Source: JAAYYM01 sp035271065
Lineage (GTDB): Bacteria; Bacillota; Clostridia; Lachnospirales; Lachnospiraceae
Reading direction: 5' to 3'
Assembly (NCBI GenBank): GCA_035271065.1
Contig: DATESB010000124.1
Location: forward strand, 1 to 9,812
DNA: 9,812 bases
The notes under the pieces were generated by a model. The model was not told the origin of the DNA, ran no database searches, and worked only from the letters and a program-made list of their open reading frames with translations. Both the position numbers and the translations under genes were made by a program. This document shows positions 1-6,746 of the stretch, one piece after another. The stretch's first letter is position 1; each line of letters starts with the position of its first letter.

Positions 1-32
1 GTTTTAATTTCGTCAATATAATACAATTGTGT

Positions 33-82
33 AATAATTTAGCAATTATTTTATGACATTATACCAATTAATACCTTAATTG
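33..82. repeat. Pair of 7-4-7 AT-rich inverted repeats downstream of the defence operon
   Basis: AATAATT-TAGC-AATTATT (33-50) and CAATTAA-TACC-TTAATTG (65-82) are perfect 7-bp arms with 4-bp spacers, 14 bp apart; ACAATTGT (23-30) is a third small palindrome. There is no gene in 1-115. They may be chance products of AT-rich sequence or protein-binding/attachment sites. Confidence 0.4.
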
Positions 83-115
83 TAAGTTAAGTAGTTTAGT
101 AATTCTCACCAAGAC

Positions 116-153
116 AAAAAAAATGCGAAATCCTATAATAAAGGATTTCGCAT
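116..153 (-). terminator. Rho-independent terminator of the ABC-3C operon
   Basis: A perfect 11-bp stem (ATGCGAAATCC at 123-133 pairing with GGATTTCGCAT at 143-153) with a 9-nt loop is followed, on the minus strand, by a run of eight U (A-run 116-123 on the plus strand, partly shared with the stem foot). It lies 57 bases past the ATPase stop. On the plus strand no comparable T-run follows, so it appears to act one way. Confidence 0.88.
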
Positions 154-209
154 CATTTTCCTATGTCGTTAGTACAAAATAGATGCAGGCCAAAAGCATT
201 GTTAATAAT

Positions 210-2126
210 CTATTTTTTGTACCAATCTTCCGGTATCAAGTTATTTTCATTCCACCAATCTTCAATAACAGAGTTACGGAAACTTTCATTTTTGAGGTTA
301 GCATGATCTACTATTATGACTTGAAGCTTTTGTTTTAGTTCCGATACCCTATCGGATATAAAGTTATATAAGGTGCCAACCATATTCCAATCTGTATTTT
401 TTTCATCTAACTCAGATGGAAAATATACTTGTGAAGGTTGATCCAAAAATATAAAATTAGGCACTGGCCTTTTAAGCGTAATAAAATATTTATGTAACGC
501 AAAGTAAGTTATTAGATGTATCCCAACCCAATTTGATCCACTGCCGAGCTGTTTTAAAGGAACAGGGCGATCAGCTTTATCGACAATAACTGTAACTTTG
601 TTCATATCTAGACGATATGGGTTATCCGAATGTTCTAAGTTCAGCTCCTTAGCCCATTCAGTCATATCTACAGATATTCGTGATAATACAGATTGCTTAC
701 GATCTTCTAGTGAGTCTTTATCTAACGTTTCATTAATTTCACATATTCTATCCTCAATCTTTTTTATGACTTTTTCTTTACCTGTAGAGTCATCATGTTG
801 CTCTACGCTTTCCAGCCATAGACTAATTCTACCAACTACTTTTGCACGCCTAGAATTTAAATCTTTTAATGCAATGGCATCCTGATTCTGAGTATAAATG
901 CCATCAATTTCAGACTTTACTTGGATAATGTCTTGCCGTGTTTTTTCCCTCTCTGATTCAAGGGAGTCAATATATTTTCGTAATTTCGGTTTTTCCCGGG
1001 TAACATTTTGTATATTGTCATCTAGGTTTTTTATAGCGGTTCTTATCATGTCGATATTTGGTAAAGGTGTTTCTAGTTCATTGGCACATAAGGGGCAATG
1101 ATCCGGTCTAAAATCAAGTTGCTCGAATAAACCAATTGAGCTTAGCCTAATTTTTTGATGCTCGACTTCATTTGCATAGCCGCTTGTTTCTCCCGCAAAT
1201 GTTTTTGCATTACTAATATCCTGATTCAGTTGTTCTAATTCATCCTCGGCTTTTTTTAGTTCTGACTGTAAAAAGCTTAAACGATCCATACCAACCGTTT
1301 CAGCATTTACAGGAGTCCATTCATTCACGTTTTTTAAAACTTTATAGACAGAATCGTAACTATCATAATCCACTTCAATATTATCGTATACGAGACCTAC
1401 ATACTTTGCTTCAGATATTAACGAAATGGCTCTTTGCAAGCCTCCTCCTTGAAGCATTCTATTTTCTTCTAGCCTACGTCTTTCAATTGCTAATCTTCTT
1501 TTTAGAATACTTCTTTCATTTTCTAAGGCTAACGCTTCCTCATTCACTATACCTAAAAAATATGGCAAAGTGTCTTTTATGGCTTGCGTAATAAAATCCT
1601 CTGACTGCTTATGAAATAAAAAAGTTTTTGCTGCTACCTCATCTTGATTTTGAAAGCAGTAGTATAATGCATGTCGAATATTAGCTGCTAAAGGATCACG
1701 GCTTTGTCCGTCCGGCGGTATATTTAGATTTTCAGAAATGCCTAATCTCTTAGTTAAGGCCTCCTCCAATCCAGCAACATTAGTATTGGAAACAAAATCA
1801 CATTTTTCAGGAACTTCAATCTTTTCTCCGACCTCAATATAACAAAATCCCGTCGACTGTTGACCAGGAGGCGGATTTTGGCGAGCTACAAACACTCTTT
1901 CGCTATCAAACTGCAATAGCAATCCATACCACGACACATTTTCTCTAATTACGCCATCTGCAATATCACAAGAACTCCCGCCTAGGCAATAGTCAATTAT
2001 GTCGCCTACAGCCGATTTTCCGGATTTCGATTTTCCGGATATTATGTTCACTTTTCCTAATTGAAATGGCAAATGCCTTACTTGTCCATTTAATCCGTAT
2101 ATGACTAATTCTCGTATCTGCATCAT
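210..2126 (-). CDS. ABC-3C system ATPase, DUF3732-type SMC/Rad50-like
   Basis: This 638-aa protein is the probable nucleotide-driven sensor or motor of a three-gene defence operon. Seen in the sequence: an N-terminal ATPase half with Walker A GKSKSGKS (residues 31-38) followed by a DxxDYCLGG stretch; a long charged, probably coiled-coil middle (about 195-450) interrupted by CPLC (C344, C347), like a Rad50 zinc hook; a signature-like LGSGSNW (527-533); Walker B FIFLDQPSQ with D562 and Gln563 where Glu is usual; and a VDHAN H-loop-like segment near the C-terminus. The N-terminal pattern and DQPSQVYFP match what I know of the DUF3732 family. Its start is ATGATG; the first ATG overlaps the middle-component stop (TGA 2123-2125), suggesting translational coupling. 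In ABC-3C systems this class of ATPase pairs with a small middle component and a toxic or nuclease effector, the layout seen here. Family call is strong; the defence role is inferred. Confidence 0.9.
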   Translation of the reverse strand: MMQIRELVIYGLNGQVRHLPFQLGKVNIISGKSKSGKSAVGDIIDYCLGGSSCDIADGVIRENVSWYGLLLQFDSERVFVARQNPPPGQQSTGFCYIEVGEKIEVPEKCDFVSNTNVAGLEEALTKRLGISENLNIPPDGQSRDPLAANIRHALYYCFQNQDEVAAKTFLFHKQSEDFITQAIKDTLPYFLGIVNEEALALENERSILKRRLAIERRRLEENRMLQGGGLQRAISLISEAKYVGLVYDNIEVDYDSYDSVYKVLKNVNEWTPVNAETVGMDRLSFLQSELKKAEDELEQLNQDISNAKTFAGETSGYANEVEHQKIRLSSIGLFEQLDFRPDHCPLCANELETPLPNIDMIRTAIKNLDDNIQNVTREKPKLRKYIDSLESEREKTRQDIIQVKSEIDGIYTQNQDAIALKDLNSRRAKVVGRISLWLESVEQHDDSTGKEKVIKKIEDRICEINETLDKDSLEDRKQSVLSRISVDMTEWAKELNLEHSDNPYRLDMNKVTVIVDKADRPVPLKQLGSGSNWVGIHLITYFALHKYFITLKRPVPNFIFLDQPSQVYFPSELDEKNTDWNMVGTLYNFISDRVSELKQKLQVIIVDHANLKNESFRNSVIEDWWNENNLIPEDWYKK

Positions 2127-2611
2127 GGTCTTACCCCCAAACCAACATATACTGTTTCAACTTTTCCTGCTGCAGCAAACCATTTTGCAACGTGTTCGCT
2201 TTTATTAAGGCAATCTCTGATTTCGTCATTAACATATTTTGTCTTACTGAGTGGTCGGCTCGTTTGAGATATTTCAAGCTCTGCAGCGTTCGTTAACAGT
2301 ACGACACCACTTTGGAGCAAAAACTCCATAGCCTCATTGGTTATTTGAACCATATCTTTTGTTCTCTCTGCAAAACCTATCAATAATTCAGGATATCGTT
2401 GTTGCCATATGATCAATTGTGTACGACTTGATATGCACTCTCTAGTTTTTTTATGAAGTATCAATGGAAGAATCAGATAAATAAGAGGAAATGGAAAAGC
2501 TCTTTTTGTTATCTCATTATATGTTTTAATGCAACTGTATAATAACCTACCACAAAACGCCGGATTAAGTAAATAAGCGACTTCCTTTGCCCTAAGCCCC
2601 CAATTCCTCAA
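2123..2611 (-). CDS. ABC-3C system middle component
   Basis: This small protein (162 aa from the TTG at 2609-2611; 165 aa if the GTG at 2618-2620 is used) sits between effector and ATPase genes. It has a family-like N-terminus with EVAYLLNPAFCGRLL and a central LPLILHKKTRE, then FAERTKDMV, and ends in ETVYVGLGVRP. I recognise this pattern from three-component ABC systems, where the middle component bridges ATPase and effector. No catalytic motif or signal peptide is visible; the hydrophobic stretch FPFPLIYLILPLIL looks like a buried helix rather than a membrane anchor. Start choice: GAGGTGAT, an excellent match to the 16S anti-Shine-Dalgarno, lies just upstream of TTG at normal spacing, whereas the GTG start lies inside that motif. 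The gene begins 1-10 bases after the effector stop and overlaps the ATPase start, so the three are surely co-translated. Confidence 0.83.
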   Translation of the reverse strand: MRNWGLRAKEVAYLLNPAFCGRLLYSCIKTYNEITKRAFPFPLIYLILPLILHKKTRECISSRTQLIIWQQRYPELLIGFAERTKDMVQITNEAMEFLLQSGVVLLTNAAELEISQTSRPLSKTKYVNDEIRDCLNKSEHVAKWFAAAGKVETVYVGLGVRP

Positions 2612-2625
2612 ATAAATCACCTCAG
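2612..2625 (-). promoter_or_regulatory. Ribosome binding site deciding the middle-component start
   Basis: GAGGTGAT on the minus strand matches eight bases of the anti-Shine-Dalgarno complement and is correctly spaced for the TTG at 2609-2611. The GTG at 2618-2620 lies inside this motif and has only a poor site upstream, so TTG is the better start. Confidence 0.6.
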
Positions 2626-3809
2626 TTCTTTAATAATTGCGCCAAACGCTCATAAAAATCAATATGCCATCCTACTCTAAGCTGATTCGCTAAGATATGA
2701 TAACTGCCTCTCATTACAAATGCATCACTGCAGCGATCTCTAATACGTATATCCTTTTCTTCAATTTCCTTATAGAGTTTTTTTGCATTTAATACTTTAG
2801 TATTTTCTGTAATTTGATCTCCATAATCTGACAAGTCGTCTTGCATTGCATAAAATGAATGTTCCCATTCATCAATAAGTTTTTTTTCATATTTGTCCAG
2901 CTCATTTGTATATAACAATTCTTCCCTGACCCAGTTTGCTCGCTGTTTGAAGGCACGATAATAATCTCTAATTGCCATTCTCAGTCTATTGCTTCCTAAG
3001 CAAATCAGCTTTAATTGTTCATAAAATATTTGATCATTTGGAGACAACTCATCTAATTCGAAGTTTTCGGATTCGTCCACATCAATAGGCAAATTGTCGG
3101 GTGCATATTCCAATCCTATAGAAACTATGTGTGAACGCACTTGACTCTGAGATATGAATATTGGTGTTTCTGAGCATAAAGCTTCTATTGCTTTTTTGTA
3201 CCACCAACCTTCCAAACGTTCACATATTTTATCAATATATTGAGGAAGGCTACTATATCTAATGGCTTTTTTTATATCAGATTCAACATCGACAATATTG
3301 CTGCTCTTGTCAATTACATAAATACAATCTAACAATTGCTGAATTTGCGATTCTGGCATACTGGTAAATGCTTTATAATAACTTTGGTGACCTTTGTTCT
3401 GAGATTCTTCCGCAACTTTTTTTAATATGCTGTAAGCCAAAAGAGAATCCCTTTTTTGTGATTCAGTTTTCAAATAATATGCTGCTGTGCCCTCTGGCGC
3501 CGAAGCAGTAGTTATTATCATAAATTTTGTTTTTGACAATAAATCTGGATGCTTACTAATAGCATCTATCCAAACTTTTAATGTTCTCCATATATCTGTA
3601 CTTGCGTTATTTAAATCGCCATAAGCCTTTACATGATGCTTGAGTTGAATCATGATTTCAGGAGTATCACCGTTTCCAAAGCTTACATCATCAAATTTTT
3701 CAATACTAATTTCTGATTGCTCATCATCATTATTTAATAAAAGGTACAATGCATACCTAGCTTGATAAAGATAACCTATCATTTGTTCTGATGCTTGATG
3801 GCTAGTCAT
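2622..3809 (-). CDS. ABC-3C system effector, REase/Cap4-like N-terminus plus ABC-3C C-terminal domain
   Basis: This 395-aa protein is the likely toxic effector. The N-terminus has the layout of DUF4297/Cap4-type nucleases: IGYLYQARYALYLLL (11-25), then IEKFDDVSF (36-44) and IMIQLKHH (52-59), giving candidate active-site residues E37, D40/D41, Q55 and K57 of a PD-(D/E)xK fold. The C-terminal third contains AIRDYYRAFKQRANWVREEL and YEKKLIDEWEHSF and ends in GWHIDFYERLAQLL, resembling the C-terminal domain that couples effectors to ABC-3C partners. The ATG at 3807-3809 follows GGAGGG at workable spacing. A -10-like TATAAT lies at 3833-3838. In such systems the nuclease is expected to cut DNA only when the ATPase complex is triggered. 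Nuclease assignment is from motif spacing, not from a search; another REase-like subfamily is possible. Confidence 0.8.
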   Translation of the reverse strand: MTSHQASEQMIGYLYQARYALYLLLNNDDEQSEISIEKFDDVSFGNGDTPEIMIQLKHHVKAYGDLNNASTDIWRTLKVWIDAISKHPDLLSKTKFMIITTASAPEGTAAYYLKTESQKRDSLLAYSILKKVAEESQNKGHQSYYKAFTSMPESQIQQLLDCIYVIDKSSNIVDVESDIKKAIRYSSLPQYIDKICERLEGWWYKKAIEALCSETPIFISQSQVRSHIVSIGLEYAPDNLPIDVDESENFELDELSPNDQIFYEQLKLICLGSNRLRMAIRDYYRAFKQRANWVREELLYTNELDKYEKKLIDEWEHSFYAMQDDLSDYGDQITENTKVLNAKKLYKEIEEKDIRIRDRCSDAFVMRGSYHILANQLRVGWHIDFYERLAQLLKN

Positions 3810-3832
3810 GATGTCACTCCCTCCACAAAAAT

Positions 3833-3865
3833 ATTATACATGATTAATTTTATATAACATTAATC
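3833..3865 (-). promoter_or_regulatory. Putative effector promoter with operator-like inverted repeat
   Basis: On the minus strand a TGTATAAT -10 element has TATAAT at 3833-3838, about 23 bases before the effector ATG; no good -35 is visible. Immediately upstream a perfect 7-bp inverted repeat, GATTAAT (3842-3848) and ATTAATC (3859-3865), has a 10-bp spacer, placing its arm centres 17 bp apart. A bound regulator here would cover the -35 and spacer region. In AT-rich DNA a repeat of this size can arise by chance. Confidence 0.45.
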
Positions 3866-4044
3866 TACTCTGGCTTTTTTTTATTACATCGACCGTCCTT
3901 AGGCTTCACTGCATCCTTAGGTATCGCCCAAGCAACCCCAAACCGAACAGCGCCCGGTATTTTGCCCTGCGCACAAAGCACCTGTATCCGGCGTGGTGTG
4001 ATTCCCCATTTTTCAACGGCATCTTTCACTGTGATATAGTCCAT
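3865..4044 (-). CDS. Excisionase/MerR-like helix-turn-helix DNA-binding protein
   Basis: This 59-aa protein begins MDYITVKDAVEKWGITPRR and continues IQVLCAQGKIPGAVRFGVAWAIPKDA. That is the winged-helix pattern of the AlpA/excisionase (HTH_17-like) family: a first helix, a recognition helix around TPRRIQVLCAQG, and a wing ending in W-x-IP. The tail is basic (CNKKKPE). The chosen ATG (4042-4044) has AAAGGA about 9 nt upstream and a good promoter 28 nt further up; an in-frame upstream ATG at 4107 would fall in the promoter and adds an AT-rich, non-family leader. Such proteins act as recombination directionality factors or small transcription regulators. It lies between the recombinase cassette and the defence operon, so it could regulate the defence genes (see inverted repeat 3842-3865) or control excision; the sequence does not decide. 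Confidence 0.8.
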   Translation of the reverse strand: MDYITVKDAVEKWGITPRRIQVLCAQGKIPGAVRFGVAWAIPKDAVKPKDGRCNKKKPE

Positions 4045-4078
4045 TAAAACTATCCTTTTCAAAATAAAGATTGTATAT

Positions 4079-4107
4079 ATTATATATCGCAGTAGCGAAT
4101 AAAGCAA
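4079..4107 (-). promoter_or_regulatory. Promoter of the HTH gene / defence operon
   Basis: Read on the minus strand, TTGCTT (4102-4107) is followed by a 17-bp spacer and TATAAT (4079-4084), a near-consensus vegetative promoter. The predicted transcript would start near 4072 and give a leader of about 28 nt to the HTH gene ATG. The -10 lies in a nearly palindromic AT stretch (4073-4088). Confidence 0.7.
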
Positions 4108-4189
4108 TCTGTTTAGTGTAAAATATGGAAATATTCACAGTATTATGGTGAAACCAATTGAAAAACAGCGAAAGTTCCGACCAAAGTAG

Positions 4190-4212
4190 AAAAACCGCCA
4201 GCTTTGTGGCGG
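4190..4212 (-). terminator. Rho-independent terminator after the 549-aa recombinase
   Basis: On the minus strand CCGCCA and TGGCGG form a 6-bp stem around a 6-nt loop, followed by five U. It lies 15 bases past the recombinase stop, so the recombinase operon should end here, separating it transcriptionally from the AT-rich defence block that has its own promoter. Confidence 0.75.
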
Positions 4213-4227
4213 CTTCTAATGCCATTT

Positions 4228-5877
4228 TCATTCACCCGGCAGTTCCATCTCCATTTCTACACCGCCATCAAAGGTGACCCGGATGCGGTCGGCGGATAAA
4301 ACCACCACCTTGGCGATGATCGCCCTGACCACATCGTCACGATACTCTTTAACGCTCAGGTCGAGCTGCTCCATGATGGCCAGCAGTTCGCCTATTCTGG
4401 CCTTGGTATTTTGCGTGATCAGTGTTTGCTGCTTGTGTTTGCCCAGCTGCTCCTGCAGCGACTTGATCTCGGTGGAGATTTCTTCAAACTTGGCATCGAA
4501 ATAATCTGCACTGGCACTGGACTTGGAGCTGAGTTCCACCAAATCCATCATCACGCTCTGCAGTTCCGCAATGCGGTTTTGGATGGCACCCTCATTGAAG
4601 CTGTCACCCTCCTGCGTACCCAAGGCAAGCTGCAGACCGGCTCGGAGGGTTTCCATGACATCCAGTTTATCATTATCCAAACAATTCAGGGCGGCCACGA
4701 TGGCAGTGTGAAGTCTGCTTTCCTCAAGGGTGGGGGACTCCTTGCAGTATTTCGTGCCGTATTCCAAGCGGTTGATGCACCGCCAGACCACCTTTTTCTT
4801 GCCGCCCCTCGCCCACGTGACCCTGCGGTACTGAGTTCCGCAGTCACCGCAGCTGAGAAGCTCGGTCAGCGCATACTTGCTGCTGTATTTTCCTCTCTCT
4901 GTTTTCACAGCCTTTTGCGCTACCTTGCGTTTTCCGGCTCTCCGGGCGATTTCTTCCTGCACCAGATTGAATAAATCCCTTGAAATAATCGGCTCATGGT
5001 TTCCAGTTACATAATACTGCGGGATTTCACCGTTGTTTTTTCGGGTTTCCTTGGTAATGCAATCCACCACATAGGTTTTCTGCAGCAGGGCATCGCCGAT
5101 GTAGCGCTCATTTCGGAGCATATACTGGAGAACACCCGGCGACCACTTCTCTTTGCCGGTGGGAGATGGGATACCGTCCGCTTCCAGCGACTTTTTGATT
5201 TTGCTGATGCTGGCTCCGGCATAATAGCTGCGAAATATTCGCTTGACCATTTCCGCTTCCTCCGGCACAACCTTGGGCTGGCCATCCTCACCTTTTTCGT
5301 AACCCAGCAGGCGTTTATACTGAAACGGCACATTGCCGTTCTTGAAGCTCTGGCGCTTGCCCCATGTCACATTGCGGCTGATGGACTCGCTCTCGGCCTG
5401 TGCAAAGCCGCTGAGAAAGCACAGCGCCATTTCGCTGGCCATCTGCATGGTGTTGATGCCCTCTTTTTCAAAGATGATCGGGATGCCCTTGGCTTTGAGC
5501 TTGCGGATGTAGGTGATGGCATCCAGCGTGTTCCTCGAAAATCGGGAGACCGATTTGGTCAGCACCATGTCAATCTTGCCCTTTTCACAGAGCGCCATGA
5601 GCTTGAGAAACTCGTCACGCTTTTTGGTGCTGGTGCCGGTGATGCCCTCGTCAGCAAATATCCCGGCCAGCTCCCAATCCTTGTTTTGGGATATTTTGTC
5701 GGTGTAATAAGCAATCTGCGCAGCGTAGCTGGACTGTTGTTCTTCCTGCTCGGTGCTGACCCGGCAGTAGGCCGCCACACGCAGCTTTTTCTTTCTGGTG
5801 CTGGCTTTGCCCACCAGCACATTGGCAGGAATCAGATCCACCCGCTTCTGCATAGGGGCGATGGTTTGTGTCTGCAT
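4228..5877 (-). CDS. Large serine recombinase (549 aa), apparently intact
   Basis: This is a site-specific DNA integrase/excisionase of the large serine recombinase class. Seen: a catalytic resolvase domain with YCRVSTEQ and nucleophile Ser41, DEGITGT (76-82), SVSRFSRN (109-116, active-site arginines) and AQAESESIS (159-167). A recombinase domain follows (about 185-315, GYEKGEDG through NERYIGDALLQK 256-267). Next is a zinc ribbon with C343, C346, C367 and C378, then a coiled-coil region (about 425-510) that in this class controls integration versus excision. The ATG at 5875-5877 follows AAGGAG at 8 nt and lies 5 bases after the stop of the 287-aa partner. The gene is last in the cassette and is followed by a hairpin terminator. 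All key residues are present, so I expect activity. Its attachment sites are not identifiable here. Confidence 0.94.
   Translation of the reverse strand: MQTQTIAPMQKRVDLIPANVLVGKASTRKKKLRVAAYCRVSTEQEEQQSSYAAQIAYYTDKISQNKDWELAGIFADEGITGTSTKKRDEFLKLMALCEKGKIDMVLTKSVSRFSRNTLDAITYIRKLKAKGIPIIFEKEGINTMQMASEMALCFLSGFAQAESESISRNVTWGKRQSFKNGNVPFQYKRLLGYEKGEDGQPKVVPEEAEMVKRIFRSYYAGASISKIKKSLEADGIPSPTGKEKWSPGVLQYMLRNERYIGDALLQKTYVVDCITKETRKNNGEIPQYYVTGNHEPIISRDLFNLVQEEIARRAGKRKVAQKAVKTERGKYSSKYALTELLSCGDCGTQYRRVTWARGGKKKVVWRCINRLEYGTKYCKESPTLEESRLHTAIVAALNCLDNDKLDVMETLRAGLQLALGTQEGDSFNEGAIQNRIAELQSVMMDLVELSSKSSASADYFDAKFEEISTEIKSLQEQLGKHKQQTLITQNTKARIGELLAIMEQLDLSVKEYRDDVVRAIIAKVVVLSADRIRVTFDGGVEMEMELPGE
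5081..5110. repeat. 30-bp direct repeat, copy 1 (in the 549-aa recombinase gene)
   Basis: Thirty bases are identical to 7560-7589. They encode the conserved ERYIGDALLQK segment of the recombinase domain, in the same orientation and frame as in the second copy. Confidence 0.9.
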
Positions 5878-5882
5878 ATCGG

Positions 5883-6746
5883 TTACTCCTTTCCTGCCCC
5901 GTAGTGGACGAGTATTTGATTGTTCATGCGAAGGGTTAGGCCGCCATCGGGTTCGATGAGAACCTGTTTGATGGTGGCCTCAAAAAGCCGGGGAGAAAAA
6001 GCCTCCAGCGGCTGTTCCTGCTCAAATACCGACCTCAAATGGCGGGTTAAGTATTCCGGCTCCCGGTCAGGGCAAGTATCGTATTTTGCGGCGGCGCAGC
6101 TGAAAATCAGCAGCTTGATGTAGTCGCTGTCCACCTCGCTTTTTTCCAATTCCCGGTTGATCTGATTCTCTGTCCGGGTGGCATCCAGAGAATGGGGATG
6201 CTGTGGCGTTGGGGAAGGCTCCAGCAGACTCGGATCGGCGATGATGATATTCAAAGCCGCCGTTACGCTGTCCAGCAGGATTTGGTCGGAGATGCGCTTT
6301 GGTGTTATGCGCCCCTCGGCGGAGCAGCACCACGCTTCATACTTCTTGCTTCTGCCATCCCTTTTGTATTTGCCTCCACAAGCCGCACAAATCGCTTTTC
6401 TGCGGATGATATCCAGTTCATCGGGGATACGTTCCCCTTGGCCTTTCTGCCCGATGAGGGCGGCTACAGCCCCGAACGTGTCGGAGGGGATAATCGTTGG
6501 AAAATGATCGCCGCCGCAGTATCGGGGGTTTTCCAGCATCCGCTTGACCATGTGTTTGTTCCAGTCGGTACGGTTCTCTAAATAAGGGTTTTTCTTGGCA
6601 GTCAATTTTTCAGCAATCAACCGGTAGGACTGTCCGCTTTGATAATCCAAAAAGGTCTGGCGCACCACAGCGGCCTCGGCATTATGGATGCACAGCACAC
6701 CGTTTTGGATGTGGTAGCCAAAGGGGAGATAGCGGTTCTTTTTCAT
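5883..6746 (-). CDS. Recombinase-like protein lacking the catalytic domain (287 aa)
   Basis: This protein begins directly at the recombinase domain: PFGYHIQNG (8-16), VVRQTFLDYQSG (27-38), then WNKHMVKRMLENPRYCGG (62-79), colinear with residues about 178-250 of the 524-aa neighbour. No resolvase catalytic domain precedes it. A reduced zinc-ribbon-like part follows (C120, C123, C140, C141; the usual distant fourth Cys is not evident), then a C-terminal part ending LTLRMNNQILVHYGAG, similar to the end of large serine recombinases. Its ATG overlaps the upstream recombinase stop as ATGA (6743-6746), and GGGGGAGG lies upstream at about 10 nt. Tight coupling on both sides argues for a maintained accessory subunit, probably DNA-binding and partnering the two catalytic recombinases, rather than a decayed gene. 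I know of similar catalytic-domain-less recombinase proteins in Clostridia cassettes; their function is not established. Confidence 0.85.
   Translation of the reverse strand: MKKNRYLPFGYHIQNGVLCIHNAEAAVVRQTFLDYQSGQSYRLIAEKLTAKKNPYLENRTDWNKHMVKRMLENPRYCGGDHFPTIIPSDTFGAVAALIGQKGQGERIPDELDIIRRKAICAACGGKYKRDGRSKKYEAWCCSAEGRITPKRISDQILLDSVTAALNIIIADPSLLEPSPTPQHPHSLDATRTENQINRELEKSEVDSDYIKLLIFSCAAAKYDTCPDREPEYLTRHLRSVFEQEQPLEAFSPRLFEATIKQVLIEPDGGLTLRMNNQILVHYGAGKE

Noticed and set aside
1406..1591. 61-aa plus-strand ORF with hydrophobic segments inside the ATPase gene
   Set aside because: Antisense to the coiled-coil region of a well-supported gene; Leu/Phe richness is the expected mirror of Glu/Lys codons.
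4130..4144. AATATTCACAGTATT compared with the palindrome at 8478-8494 as a possible paired attachment site
   Set aside because: Similarity is limited to an AATA...TATT frame and a TGTG/CACA centre with different length and imperfect arms; too weak to call a repeat pair.
4013..4231. 72-aa minus-strand ORF whose ATG overlaps the 549-aa recombinase stop as ATGA
   Set aside because: It runs through the terminator hairpin, the HTH promoter and into the HTH gene, has no ribosome binding site fit and no recognisable sequence; the ATGA is coincidental.
4411..4974. 187-aa plus-strand ORF antisense to the 549-aa recombinase gene
   Set aside because: Shadow frame with no family resemblance and no initiation signal.
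4996..5904. 302-aa plus-strand ORF opposite the 549-aa recombinase gene
   Set aside because: It lies wholly antisense to a gene with clear domains, has no ribosome binding site or recognisable motif, and its composition is that of a reverse-frame shadow of GC-rich coding DNA.
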